Source: Coriobacteriales bacterium
Lineage (GTDB): Bacteria; Actinomycetota; Coriobacteriia; Coriobacteriales; UBA8131
DNA: 12,012 bases
NCBI GenBank assembly: GCA_031272005.1
Contig: JAISUQ010000031.1
Location: 1 to 12,012, forward strand
Direction: 5' to 3'
Shown piece by piece: positions 6,517-12,012 of this stretch (its first letter is position 1; each line of letters opens with the position of its first letter). A program made the position numbers and the translations under genes. The notes beneath the pieces are model-generated. The model was not told the DNA's origin and did not search any database. It saw only the letters and a list, made by a program, of their open reading frames with translations.

Positions 6517-6852
6517 TCAGGGTTCTTGAGTGCCGCTGGCGGTGGTTTCGTCTATCCAGTTGAGATAGGCAGGCAAGGCGGCGGTGATGGGGAGCATGAT
6601 GATCTCGGGCAGCTCGTAGGGGTGCTGGGTACGCAGCAGGGCTTCTATCTGCGGGTAGAGGTCGCGCCTGCTCTTGATCAGCAACAGTAGCTCTTCGCCC
6701 TGGCAACGCTCATTCTGCCAGACGTATGTACTGCTGACAGCCAACTGTTGAATGCAGGCTGCCAGGCGGGCATCCAGCAAAGCCGCCGTCAACCGCTCTG
6801 CCGCCGCCGCTGAGTCCACCGTGGTCAGCACGACTGCATATCCCTTATCCAT
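6517..6852 (-). CDS. cutA: CutA divalent-cation tolerance protein
   Basis: A 111-aa member of the CutA1 family, small trimeric ferredoxin-like proteins related in fold to PII and linked to copper and other divalent-metal tolerance; the exact biochemical role is unsettled. Family marks run the whole length: AVVLTTVDSAAAAERLTAALLDARLAACIQQ, SSTYVWQ, EELLLLIKSRRDLYPQIEALLRTQHPYELPEIIMLPI and ALPAYLNWIDE. I choose the ATG at 6852 because AGGAGG lies 5 nt upstream; an in-frame ATG at 6876 has no ribosome binding site and would add eight polar residues. It begins 27 bp after hipA2 ends and is probably the third gene of that transcript. Whether this reflects function or chance placement is unclear. 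Confidence 0.92.
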   Translation of the reverse strand: MDKGYAVVLTTVDSAAAAERLTAALLDARLAACIQQLAVSSTYVWQNERCQGEELLLLIKSRRDLYPQIEALLRTQHPYELPEIIMLPITAALPAYLNWIDETTASGTQEP

Positions 6853-6879
6853 GGCACCCTCCTGGCTATCCTTCATGTC

Positions 6880-8088
6880 TTACAGTAAATAGCTTGATAG
6901 CATATCACCTGTTACCTGAGCCGTATAGGCGACTATCTGCCTGGCCTTGGCCTGACCCAACCCAGCTTCGCTGCCCATGGCCACCAAATCATCTACAGTG
7001 ATGTCACGGCCTTTGCCATTGACCATCATCGCATGCTCACCAGCCAGGCCAGTGCTGAGAGTCAAATCGTAGGCTGGCGCCAAAGCCCACTTATCGCTGG
7101 CCTCATCATAGATGAATGAGAAGTTCTTGGCGTGGTCGTCATGGTTGCGGGCGAGGACGTTGAAACAAGCCAGGCGATAGAGTTTCTCCACCTCAGAATA
7201 GCTGCCAGTGAGGTTGAGGGTAAATCGTAACAGCGTTTGATAATCAAGACTGGGATAGCGGTGCGAAGCCTCCAACAGGCCGCTGGCCGTGGCGACGTGA
7301 CGGCGGTAAGTTGTGCTGCGCCCGCCATTGCCCCTGTCGAAGCGCTGGCAGCCGTAGTAGCCTTGGTTGCTGGCCGAGGGAAACAGGCAAGCCCTGGGGA
7401 CGTCGATACCGCAGGCCTGGGCTGCCTGATGGTAGTCGAACTCCATCTGGCCAACATCGGGAGCATCCATCGATGCCGGGAACTTGACAATCCAGTCTTC
7501 TCCGTCGATGCGGACGAAGGCCTTGGGGCGAGCGCCGCCGGAGGAGCCGCCAGCCTTGAACAGCTTGTCCAGGCCGAGGGCGTCCAATTGCTCCGAGCGC
7601 TCCGGGGCCAGCAGCGCGGCACACTGGCTGGCCAGATAGTCCAGGTCGCTGGCCGTACTCTGATGCGCTTTGCCCCAGTCCAAACTGGGACGATAAGTCA
7701 GGGCTCCCATCCCGTTGTTACCAACGATGGCCAGACGGGGCAGCAATCCCACCTGCTCGGGTGCCAGTCCATGACGCCGAAGCATCCTGTCTACCAGCAG
7801 GCGCCCCCAGCCATCGGGCAAACTGTCGTTGAAGACTCCCCAAATACCCTCAAAGGGCTGCCACTTGGGAACATATACCTCATCAGCAAGCGGCAGGCTG
7901 CGCGGACTGATGGAGAAACCCTCGGCCAGCCAACTGGTGGCGTATTGCCATGCCAACAGACCGTCTTGGGTCAAAGCCAGGGTGCCGACCAGGCGCTCAC
8001 CGATGAACACCTGCAGGCTGGTGAGGCTGATGAGTTGCTGCGAGTCGATGCTGGCGGTTTGTTCAATAGCAGGCTCAGCGGCGCTCAT
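6880..8088 (-). CDS. hipA: HipA-type serine/threonine kinase toxin, module 2
   Basis: A 402-aa HipA-family kinase with the classical layout. A HipA_N region (LQVFIGERLVGTLAL... FNDSLPDGWGRLLVDRMLRRHG, about 25-107) is followed by the HipA_C kinase core. Visible residues are KAGGSSGGARPKAFV (about 178-192, the Ser/Gly loop matching the regulatory autophosphorylation region), IVKFP with ATP-binding Lys202, QRFDR, ARNHDDHAKNFSF with predicted catalytic Asp317 and Asn322, and LAPAYDLT with metal-binding Asp341. All are intact. The start is the ATG at 8088, six bases after a perfect AGGAGG; a longer in-frame start at 8127 would lie inside hipB2 without such a site. The gene overlaps hipB2 by 14 nt. 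It differs clearly from hipA1 in its motifs and is not a recent duplicate. The cellular target is unknown. Confidence 0.93.
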   Translation of the reverse strand: MSAAEPAIEQTASIDSQQLISLTSLQVFIGERLVGTLALTQDGLLAWQYATSWLAEGFSISPRSLPLADEVYVPKWQPFEGIWGVFNDSLPDGWGRLLVDRMLRRHGLAPEQVGLLPRLAIVGNNGMGALTYRPSLDWGKAHQSTASDLDYLASQCAALLAPERSEQLDALGLDKLFKAGGSSGGARPKAFVRIDGEDWIVKFPASMDAPDVGQMEFDYHQAAQACGIDVPRACLFPSASNQGYYGCQRFDRGNGGRSTTYRRHVATASGLLEASHRYPSLDYQTLLRFTLNLTGSYSEVEKLYRLACFNVLARNHDDHAKNFSFIYDEASDKWALAPAYDLTLSTGLAGEHAMMVNGKGRDITVDDLVAMGSEAGLGQAKARQIVAYTAQVTGDMLSSYLL

Positions 8089-8359
8089 CGATGACCTCCT
8101 GGATGGAACGGTAATGTTTGCGGGCAAACAGGGTATCGAAGTCTGCCTCGCACTTCATGGCGATGGCCAGCTTCAGCAGGGAGCGCAGGGAGATCTCACC
8201 CGTCTTCTCGAAGCGGCGCAGAGACGCCAGACTGACGCCGGATTTCTGCGCCAACTCAGCCTGGGTCAAACGATGCTCCCGCCGTCTTTCCCGCATCCGC
8301 CCGGCAACTCCACTGGCTATCTCCGGCGGAAAACGCTGCTCTGTGAAATCGTAATTCAT
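8075..8359 (-). CDS. hipB: HipB-type XRE-family antitoxin, module 2
   Basis: A 94-aa DNA-binding protein with a clear XRE helix-turn-helix: MRERRREHRLTQAELAQKSG then VSLASLRRFEKTGEISLRSL (about residues 22-61). A C-terminal tail follows (FARKHYRSIQEVIDERR) that could contact HipA. A 20-residue N-terminal extension precedes the first HTH helix. The ATG at 8359 is almost exactly where transcription is predicted to start (near 8360) and no Shine-Dalgarno is seen, so the mRNA may be leaderless. An alternative ATG at 8296 (giving 73 aa) has a GGAG 11 nt away. hipA2 follows with a 14-nt overlap, the usual antitoxin-first order, and the flanking palindromes fit autoregulation. Confidence 0.87.
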   Translation of the reverse strand: MNYDFTEQRFPPEIASGVAGRMRERRREHRLTQAELAQKSGVSLASLRRFEKTGEISLRSLLKLAIAMKCEADFDTLFARKHYRSIQEVIDERR

Positions 8360-8361
8360 AG

Positions 8362-8373
8362 CTCATATTTTAG
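8362..8373. promoter_or_regulatory. Candidate HipB2 operator O2, overlapping the -10
   Basis: CTCATATTTTAG matches the perfect palindrome CTAATATATTAG (8403-8414) at 10 of 12 positions and covers the -10 box TAAAAT. Its right flank extends to TTAGCGA (8370-8376), the inverted partner of TCGCTAA at 8400-8406. Binding here would block RNA polymerase. Confidence 0.5.
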
Positions 8374-8395
8374 CGATTCTTGGGTATTTTGTCCA
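8367..8395 (-). promoter_or_regulatory. hipBA module 2 promoter
   Basis: On the minus strand TGGACA (8390-8395) and TAAAAT (8367-8372), each 5 of 6 to consensus, are exactly 17 bp apart. Predicted transcription start is near 8360, next to the hipB2 ATG at 8359. Operator-like sequences overlap the -10 and lie just upstream of the -35. Confidence 0.6.
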
Positions 8396-8402
8396 ATTTT
8401 CG

Positions 8403-8414
8403 CTAATATATTAG
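8403..8414. promoter_or_regulatory. Candidate HipB2 operator O1 (perfect palindrome)
   Basis: CTAATATATTAG is a perfect 12-bp palindrome just upstream of the -35. Its centre lies 41 bp (about four helical turns) from that of O2, so two HipB dimers could bind the same face of the DNA, as expected for a cooperative autorepressor. Confidence 0.5.
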
Positions 8415-8462
8415 TGAAAAGTTTCCCAACTTCCTCAAACAGAGGGTTGCCTTGCGCAGGTG

Positions 8463-9041
8463 TCAGCTGGTGCTCAGGGCTTTGAGCGGGGCGAAGACTT
8501 TGTTCAAATCGATGCTCAGGCCAGGCAAATGTGTCACTGGAACCGGCTCGTTCTTGACATAGCTGCGTGTGATGTACTCTCCGTCTTTGAGCAGATGTAC
8601 TTCAACTGTTTGACGATCGGGGTCAACAATCCAGTATTCCGGCACACCGGTACGGCGGTAGACTTCAAGCTTGGCAATGCGGTCGATACGGGCACTGGAA
8701 GGTGAGATAATCTCCATCACCACTGTCGGCGTCCCGGATGCGCCATGGTCTGTAAGGATGCTTTCGTCACAGATGACCGTGATGTCTGGCTGCACCACGG
8801 TATCATCTGCACCTTCTGGGTCGATGCGAACATCGAAAGGTGCGGCATAGACTTCGCAGGATTTGCCTTCCAGGAAGTTTGCCAGCTGGCGATATAGCCC
8901 GCCAGAAGCCTTTTGATGCAATCTTCCTGGTGCAGGGCTCATCATGTAGACAAACCCATCAATCAGCTCGCAACGTGCGTTATCAGTCCAGCTCATATAG
9001 TCATCATAGGTATAATGTTCAACCATCTGCGGCAAAGCCAT
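8463..9041 (-). CDS. Uma2 family (DUF820) putative restriction endonuclease-like protein
   Basis: A 192-aa Uma2-family protein with a PD-(D/E)XK-type fold. Visible are YTYDDYMSW and ELIDGFVYMMSPAPG at the N-terminus (Glu25), then the predicted active-site residues QPDITVI (Asp86), PTVVMEIISPSS (Glu110) and DRIAKLEVYRRTGVPEYWIVDPD (Lys124), ending in VTHLPGLSIDL. The residues needed for a nuclease are present, yet the cellular role of the family is not established; it is often multi-copy in genomes. I start at the ATG at 9041, since AGGAGG lies nine bases upstream. The frame stays open further upstream, but that part reads as spacer containing the promoter. The gene is monocistronic by layout, 100 bp from the hipB2 start. 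Two short copies of its C-terminal coding sequence occur elsewhere in the window. Confidence 0.9.
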   Translation of the reverse strand: MALPQMVEHYTYDDYMSWTDNARCELIDGFVYMMSPAPGRLHQKASGGLYRQLANFLEGKSCEVYAAPFDVRIDPEGADDTVVQPDITVICDESILTDHGASGTPTVVMEIISPSSARIDRIAKLEVYRRTGVPEYWIVDPDRQTVEVHLLKDGEYITRSYVKNEPVPVTHLPGLSIDLNKVFAPLKALSTS

Positions 9042-9089
9042 GCAAATCAGCCTCCTCAGGTCGTTGGGCAGCCATAATCCAACGCAGCC

Positions 9090-9118
9090 AGTATACCATG
9101 CCGCAGACCAGCTGACAG
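9090..9118 (-). promoter_or_regulatory. Promoter of the Uma2 gene
   Basis: On the minus strand CTGTCA (9113-9118) and TATACT (9090-9095) are 17 bp apart, matching 4 of 6 and 5 of 6 of the consensus. Predicted start is near 9083, with a leader of about 42 nt that includes the AGGAGG site. Confidence 0.45.
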
Positions 9119-9204
9119 GCAATCGCATTGGGCGTGCTAACACGTAATCTACTTCAAACAAATGGGGCGGTCGATGTGCGGAGAATTGGCGGCAGTTACA
9201 CCAA

Positions 9205-9236
9205 CAGCTGGGGCAGGTGTTGGCCTGCCCCAGCTG
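9205..9236 (-). terminator. Strong 13-bp hairpin downstream of the dockerin gene remnant
   Basis: CAGCTGGGGCAGG (9205-9217), loop TGTTGG, CCTGCCCCAGCTG (9224-9236): a perfect GC-rich stem, 27 nt after the dockerin stop on the minus strand. It is well placed to end that transcript before the Uma2 promoter. The T-run is poor on the minus strand (TTGGTGT follows), so it could act as an incomplete terminator or as an mRNA-stabilising hairpin. Confidence 0.5.
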
Positions 9237-9263
9237 GTTTGGCTTTGGGATGCGAGCGGGGTG

Positions 9264-10274
9264 CTACAGACCCACAGCTCTCCGGACTATGGCAATGGCA
9301 TCGGCCATGGACAAGGTGCCGTCGCCGTCCATGTCGCAAGCAGCCAGTTGGGCAGCTGTGAGGCTGGTGACACCAACGGTGGCACGAGCCACCACTAAGG
9401 CGTCGGATACAGTCACAGTGCCGTCGCCATCCACATCCCCCGAGCCCGGATCGCCAATCAGCAGCACGGTGAACGCATCGGCTTCGACATCCCAGACGGC
9501 CTCCAACTCGCGCCCGTTGACGGTAAGGTAGTGGTCAGTTTTAGGCAGGTAGAGGTACAGACAGGTGTCATCATTGTCCTGTCCGAAGTTGGCTATCGTC
9601 TCACTGGCATCGGTATAGACGTAGCGGTGCAGACCGCCCTCGTAGAACGGCTCGCCGTCCACGGAGACCTCAAAGGCATTGCCACTGCTGACCAGGCCGG
9701 TGTCCAGAGTCAGTAGCGCCGCCGGAGAGCCATCTGCGGTCACTATCTCGGATGTGACCAGGGAGTCGTCCGGATAGGTAGGCCAGCTGACGCCGTTGGA
9801 AGCCAAGTCGGGATTATCACCCGCCCCGTAGTAGGAGTTGGGGGTGCGAGCGGCCTTGAAGCTGCCGCCAGTGACGATAACGCGACCTGCCGAGGCACCT
9901 TCGGGCGGTACGGCTCCCAAACCCACGCCAGCCAACCAGTCGCTTATCACGGTCAGGCTGCCGCCGGTGATGTAGACATCCCCGGCGCAGGTGCCGATGC
10001 GGCTGGAGCCTATGGCCGAGCCACCGGCCTTGGGCACTAACACCACCTCACCGGCGGAGATGGTGATATCGCCGTTGACACTACCAACGCCGCGCCCGTC
10101 GGCTCCGGCGTCGCCACCGATGAGTGCACCTGTCTTGGAGCCTTTGATGAACAGCTGACCGCCGGTGAAGTCGAGTTCGCCTGATGCCTCGTAGCTGTCG
10201 CCGCCAAGACCATCTACACGACCCGAGCTATCGGTAATGATATGCCCTATCCCGCAGACGGTTATCTGGTTTCT
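9264..10274 (-). pseudogene. 5'-truncated secreted repeat protein with C-terminal type I dockerin
   Basis: The stop is at 9264. The last 58 residues form a dockerin with two calcium-binding repeats, GDVDGDGTVTVSDALVVARATVG and CDMDGDGTLSMADAIAIVRRAVG. Upstream are Gly-rich beta-helix-like repeats (NGDITISAGEVVLV, AGDVYITGGSLTVIS, AGRVIVTGGSFKAA) typical of secreted carbohydrate-binding or surface proteins, then a Tyr-rich linker domain (about 9470-9640). The first possible start codon in frame is GTG at 10046, yet convincing repeat sequence continues about 70 codons further (ITVCGIGHIITDSSG at about 10223-10268) with no ATG, GTG or TTG, until the frame meets the stop of the cysteine synthase gene. 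No signal peptide remains. It is therefore most likely the 3' part of a gene that lost its 5' end. Without a signal peptide a protein starting at 10046 would stay in the cytoplasm and be of doubtful use. Confidence 0.8.
9267..9440 (-). other. Type I dockerin domain coding segment
   Basis: Two duplicated EF-hand-like loops (DVDGDGTVTVSDA and DMDGDGTLSMADA), each followed by a helix. The Asp positions at 1, 3, 5 and 12 of each loop match calcium ligands. Dockerins bind cohesins in cellulosomes, but lone dockerins also occur in many non-cellulolytic anaerobes. Confidence 0.88.
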
Positions 10275-10288
10275 AGCAGTACTAAAAA

Positions 10289-10325
10289 GTGACCTCTGCC
10301 TGGCCTGAGCATTGATTTGAGTTGA
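10289..10325 (+). pseudogene. Remnant of the 3' end of a second Uma2-type gene
   Basis: On the plus strand the bases read GTGACC, then CTG CCT GGC CTG AGC ATT GAT TTG AGT TGA (LPGLSIDLS and stop). The intact Uma2 gene encodes GTGACACAT TTG CCT GGC CTG AGC ATC GAT TTG (VTHLPGLSIDL). The match contains 15 identical bases in a row and extends on both sides, with a 2-nt deletion before the CTG. This suggests a decayed 3' fragment of a related gene, facing the broken end of the dockerin gene. The fragment is very short, so chance is unlikely but not excluded. Confidence 0.45.
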
Positions 10326-10346
10326 GTCTGCCGTACAGACATCTGC

Positions 10347-11309
10347 TCAGATACCGGCGCCGCCCTGCAGGTCGTAGACACCTTTGGAGAAGTAGCGGTC
10401 GCCGCGGTCGGGCAGGACGGTGACGATGTTGATAGTCTGGCCGGTTGTACCAAACCCGAAGGCCTCCTGGCTGACGTCTCTGGCCAGCTCGATGGCCGCC
10501 CAGGCGGCAGCGCCGGAAGAGGTGCCAACAATCAGCCCTTCCTCACGGGCCAGCAGACGCAGGGTGTCTAAGGCGTCCTTATCCGTCACCTTGATCACCT
10601 TATCCACCAGCGACATATCCATGGTGGCCGGGATGAAGTCGTTGCCGATGCCCTCGATGTCGTAGTCGCCGTGCTCGCCGCCGCCGATGGTCGAACCCAA
10701 AGGGTCGGCCAGCACGCAGCGGATGGAGAGGTCGTGCTCCTTGAGATAGCGGGCAATGCCGGAGAAGGTGCCGCCGGAACCGGCGCCGGCCACGAAGTAG
10801 TCCACCTGGCCGTTGAGGGCGGCGTAAATCTCCGGGCCGGTGCCCAGGTAGTGGGCCTCGGGGTTCTGGGGGTTCTCGAACTGCTTGAGGGAGACGGCGC
10901 CGGGTATCTCCGCCAGCAGTTCCTCGGCCTTGCGGCAGGCGCCGAGCATGCCATCGGCGCGCGGGGTGTTAATGACCTCGGCACCCAGGGCGCGCATCAG
11001 CGCCTGCTTCTCCACCGAAAACTTGGTGGGCACCACGAATATCACCCGGTAGCCGCGCCCCAGGGCCGCCGTGGCGATGCCCAGGCCCATGTTGCCGGCG
11101 GTGCCCTCGATGATGGTGCCGCCGGGCTGGAGCTTGCCCAGGCGTTCGGCGGCCTCAATCATCGTCACCGCCGAGCGATCCTTGACGCTGCCGCCGGGGT
11201 TGTAGAACTCCAGCTTGGCATACAGCGCCACCTGGGGCGGCAGGCCCAGGTTGTTCAGACGCAGCAACGGCGTGTTGCCAATCAACTCCAGGATACTGTT
11301 GTAAAGCAC
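10347..11309 (-). CDS. PLP-dependent cysteine synthase family enzyme, MccA (O-acetylserine-dependent cystathionine beta-synthase) type
   Basis: A 320-aa fold-type II PLP enzyme. ELIGNTPLLRL opens the protein; FYNPGGSVKDR holds the Schiff-base Lys43; GAGSGGTFSGI is the PLP phosphate loop; EGLIVGTSSGAA closes the active site. Several segments (AKLEFYNPGGSVKDR, PTKFSVEKQALMRALGAEV, EGIGNDFIP, DRGDRYFSKGVYD) resemble Bacillus MccA/YrhA more than housekeeping CysK. MccA joins O-acetylserine and homocysteine to cystathionine; cysteine synthesis from sulfide is the alternative. The substrate loop reads EGTAGNMG: CysK has TSGNTG, so Met74 replaces a usually conserved Thr. The start is GTG at 11309 with GGGAG seven bases upstream. 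It lies 78 bp after metQ on the same strand, likely one transcription unit. The family is certain; the MccA assignment is from remembered motifs. Confidence 0.88.
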   Translation of the reverse strand: MLYNSILELIGNTPLLRLNNLGLPPQVALYAKLEFYNPGGSVKDRSAVTMIEAAERLGKLQPGGTIIEGTAGNMGLGIATAALGRGYRVIFVVPTKFSVEKQALMRALGAEVINTPRADGMLGACRKAEELLAEIPGAVSLKQFENPQNPEAHYLGTGPEIYAALNGQVDYFVAGAGSGGTFSGIARYLKEHDLSIRCVLADPLGSTIGGGEHGDYDIEGIGNDFIPATMDMSLVDKVIKVTDKDALDTLRLLAREEGLIVGTSSGAAAWAAIELARDVSQEAFGFGTTGQTINIVTVLPDRGDRYFSKGVYDLQGGAGI

Positions 11310-11329
11310 GGCAAAACTCCCTTGCTAAC

Positions 11330-11357
11330 GGGCGTTGCACGCAACGCCCCTACGGGC
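11330..11357. repeat. GTAGGGGCG-type intergenic palindrome, copy B
   Basis: Arms GGGCGTTGC (11330-11338) and GCAACGCCC (11341-11349) are perfectly complementary around a 2-nt centre and are followed by CTACGGGC. The flanks match copy A (590-617) in the same orientation, while the four inner base pairs differ and still pair. It sits in the metQ-mccA-like intergenic gap just upstream of the ribosome binding site, where it could modulate expression of the downstream gene. Confidence 0.7.
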
Positions 11358-11387
11358 AGCAGATACTGGCACCGCCTCTGCTATTGA

Positions 11388-12012
11388 CTAGAACGCCGGG
11401 ACTACGGCGCCTTTGTACTGCTCCTCGATGAATTCTTTGACTTCATCGGTCTTCAGGGTGTCGACCAGGATCTTTACCGCCGGGGACTTGGCGTTGGCGC
11501 TTTTCACCACTACGATGTTGGCATAGGGGCTGTCGGCGCCCTCGCGGAACAGGTTCTTGTTGGGGTCCAGACCGCCTTCGATGATGCGGTTGGTGTTGGA
11601 GATGTAGACGTCATACTCATCATGGGTGCGGACGATAAGCCCAGCCTCCAGCTCCACGATTTGCAGGTTCTTGGTGTTGGTGGCGATGTCGTCGATGGTG
11701 GTGGTCACCGGGTCGATGTCGGCCTTGAGGGTGATGAAGCCGGCCTCCTCCAGGATCTTCAGCGCCCGGTACTCATTGGTGCCGTCGTTGGGGATGGCCA
11801 CCAGGGCACCATCGGGGATGTCGGCCTTGCTGGTGATGGTGTCGGAATAGGCGCCGATCGGCTCGATGTGGATGCCACCGACGTTGACCAGGTCGTAACC
11901 TTTCTCAGCGGTAACGGAGTCCAGGTAGGGCTGGTGCTGGAAGTAGTTGACGTCGATCTCGCCGTTCTCGGTCTGCTGGTTGAGGCTGCTTTCGTCGGTG
12001 GGAACGATGATC
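11388..12012 (-). CDS. metQ: MetQ/NlpA-family methionine-binding lipoprotein (partial)
   Basis: C-terminal 208 residues of an ABC-transporter substrate-binding protein; the frame remains open at the right edge, so the lipoprotein signal and N-terminal lobe are outside the window. Family marks are ENGEIDVNYFQHQPYLD, GIHIEPIGAYSD, GALVAIPNDGTNEYRALKILEEAGFI, NLQIVELEAG and the C-terminal PYANIVVVKS...KILVDTLKTDEVKEFIEEQYKGAVVPAF. MetQ is anchored outside the membrane and delivers methionine (or related compounds) to the MetNI permease; those genes are expected just upstream beyond the edge. The neighbouring MccA-type enzyme and the distant metY support a sulfur amino-acid role. Confidence 0.92.
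   Translation of the reverse strand, partial: IIVPTDESSLNQQTENGEIDVNYFQHQPYLDSVTAEKGYDLVNVGGIHIEPIGAYSDTITSKADIPDGALVAIPNDGTNEYRALKILEEAGFITLKADIDPVTTTIDDIATNTKNLQIVELEAGLIVRTHDEYDVYISNTNRIIEGGLDPNKNLFREGADSPYANIVVVKSANAKSPAVKILVDTLKTDEVKEFIEEQYKGAVVPAF

Noticed and set aside
7237..8094. 285-codon open frame on the plus strand.
   Set aside because: It lies antisense to hipA2, has no recognisable motif, and follows from codon bias of the real gene.
9042..9161. Longer N-terminus for the Uma2 protein (start at 9161).
   Set aside because: The extra 40 residues match no family sequence, contain the predicted promoter, and the ATG at 9041 has an AGGAGG site.
10326..10340. Hairpin GTCTG-CCGTA-CAGAC after the cysteine synthase stop as a terminator.
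   Set aside because: The stem is only 5 bp with no T-run on the minus strand; too weak to call.
10671..11387. 238-codon plus-strand frame opposite the cysteine synthase gene.
   Set aside because: Shadow of a well-supported PLP enzyme; Gly/Ala/Val/His-rich with no domain features.
1..12012. CRISPR arrays, tRNA or rRNA genes, insertion-sequence transposases and prophage attachment sites.
   Set aside because: I looked on both strands and saw no regularly spaced repeats, tRNA-like folds, transposase motifs or long terminal repeats.

Overview
This window looks like chromosomal DNA of a GC-rich, probably anaerobic bacterium. A Gram-positive source (Firmicutes, or possibly Actinobacteriota or Chloroflexota) is my best guess. 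The guess rests on a Bacillus MccA-type cysteine/cystathionine synthase, a two-repeat type I dockerin on a secreted repeat protein, AGGAGG-type ribosome binding sites and sigma-A-like promoters. Nothing seen is diagnostic at the genus level. Every complete gene is on the minus strand; only a partial gene at the left edge is on the plus strand.

Reading along the minus strand from right to left, the window opens with sulfur amino-acid functions: the C-terminal part of MetQ (methionine-binding lipoprotein) and an MccA/CysK-type PLP enzyme starting with GTG. A 5'-truncated gene for a secreted dockerin protein follows. It has about 70 coding-like codons ahead of its first possible start codon, and its broken end lies beside a short fragment matching the 3' end of a Uma2 gene. 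Next come a strong hairpin and an intact Uma2-family (DUF820) gene with its own promoter.

The middle (about 4.36-8.41 kb) is a toxin-antitoxin region with two separate, dissimilar HipBA modules. Module 2 (hipB2-hipA2) has an AT-rich promoter wrapped in CTAATATATTAG-type operator sequences and runs on into cutA. A 110-aa helical protein of unknown function follows, preceded by a coupled 18-codon reading frame. Module 1 (hipB1-hipA1) is translationally coupled by an ATGGCTGA overlap and has a near-palindrome at its transcription start.

The left part returns to sulfur and amino-acid metabolism: a class III aminotransferase behind a clear TATAAT promoter, then metY (O-acetylhomoserine sulfhydrylase), then an AhpD-like protein with a CxxC motif. 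Together with the MccA-type enzyme and MetQ, this suggests capacity to take up methionine and to make homocysteine, cysteine or cystathionine from O-acetylated precursors. The two sulfur blocks are separated by the toxin-antitoxin and gene-remnant region, which looks like an accessory insertion. Convergent to ahpD is the tail of an extracytoplasmic-looking protein ending in a Gly-Ser tract.

Two intergenic palindromes share the flanks GGGCG and CGCCCCTACGGG but have different, individually complementary centres. They look like members of a dispersed repeat family. I did not find a convincing new multi-gene system. The points most worth checking are the paired HipBA modules with cutA and the 110-aa gene, the covarying palindromes, and the decayed Uma2/dockerin junction.
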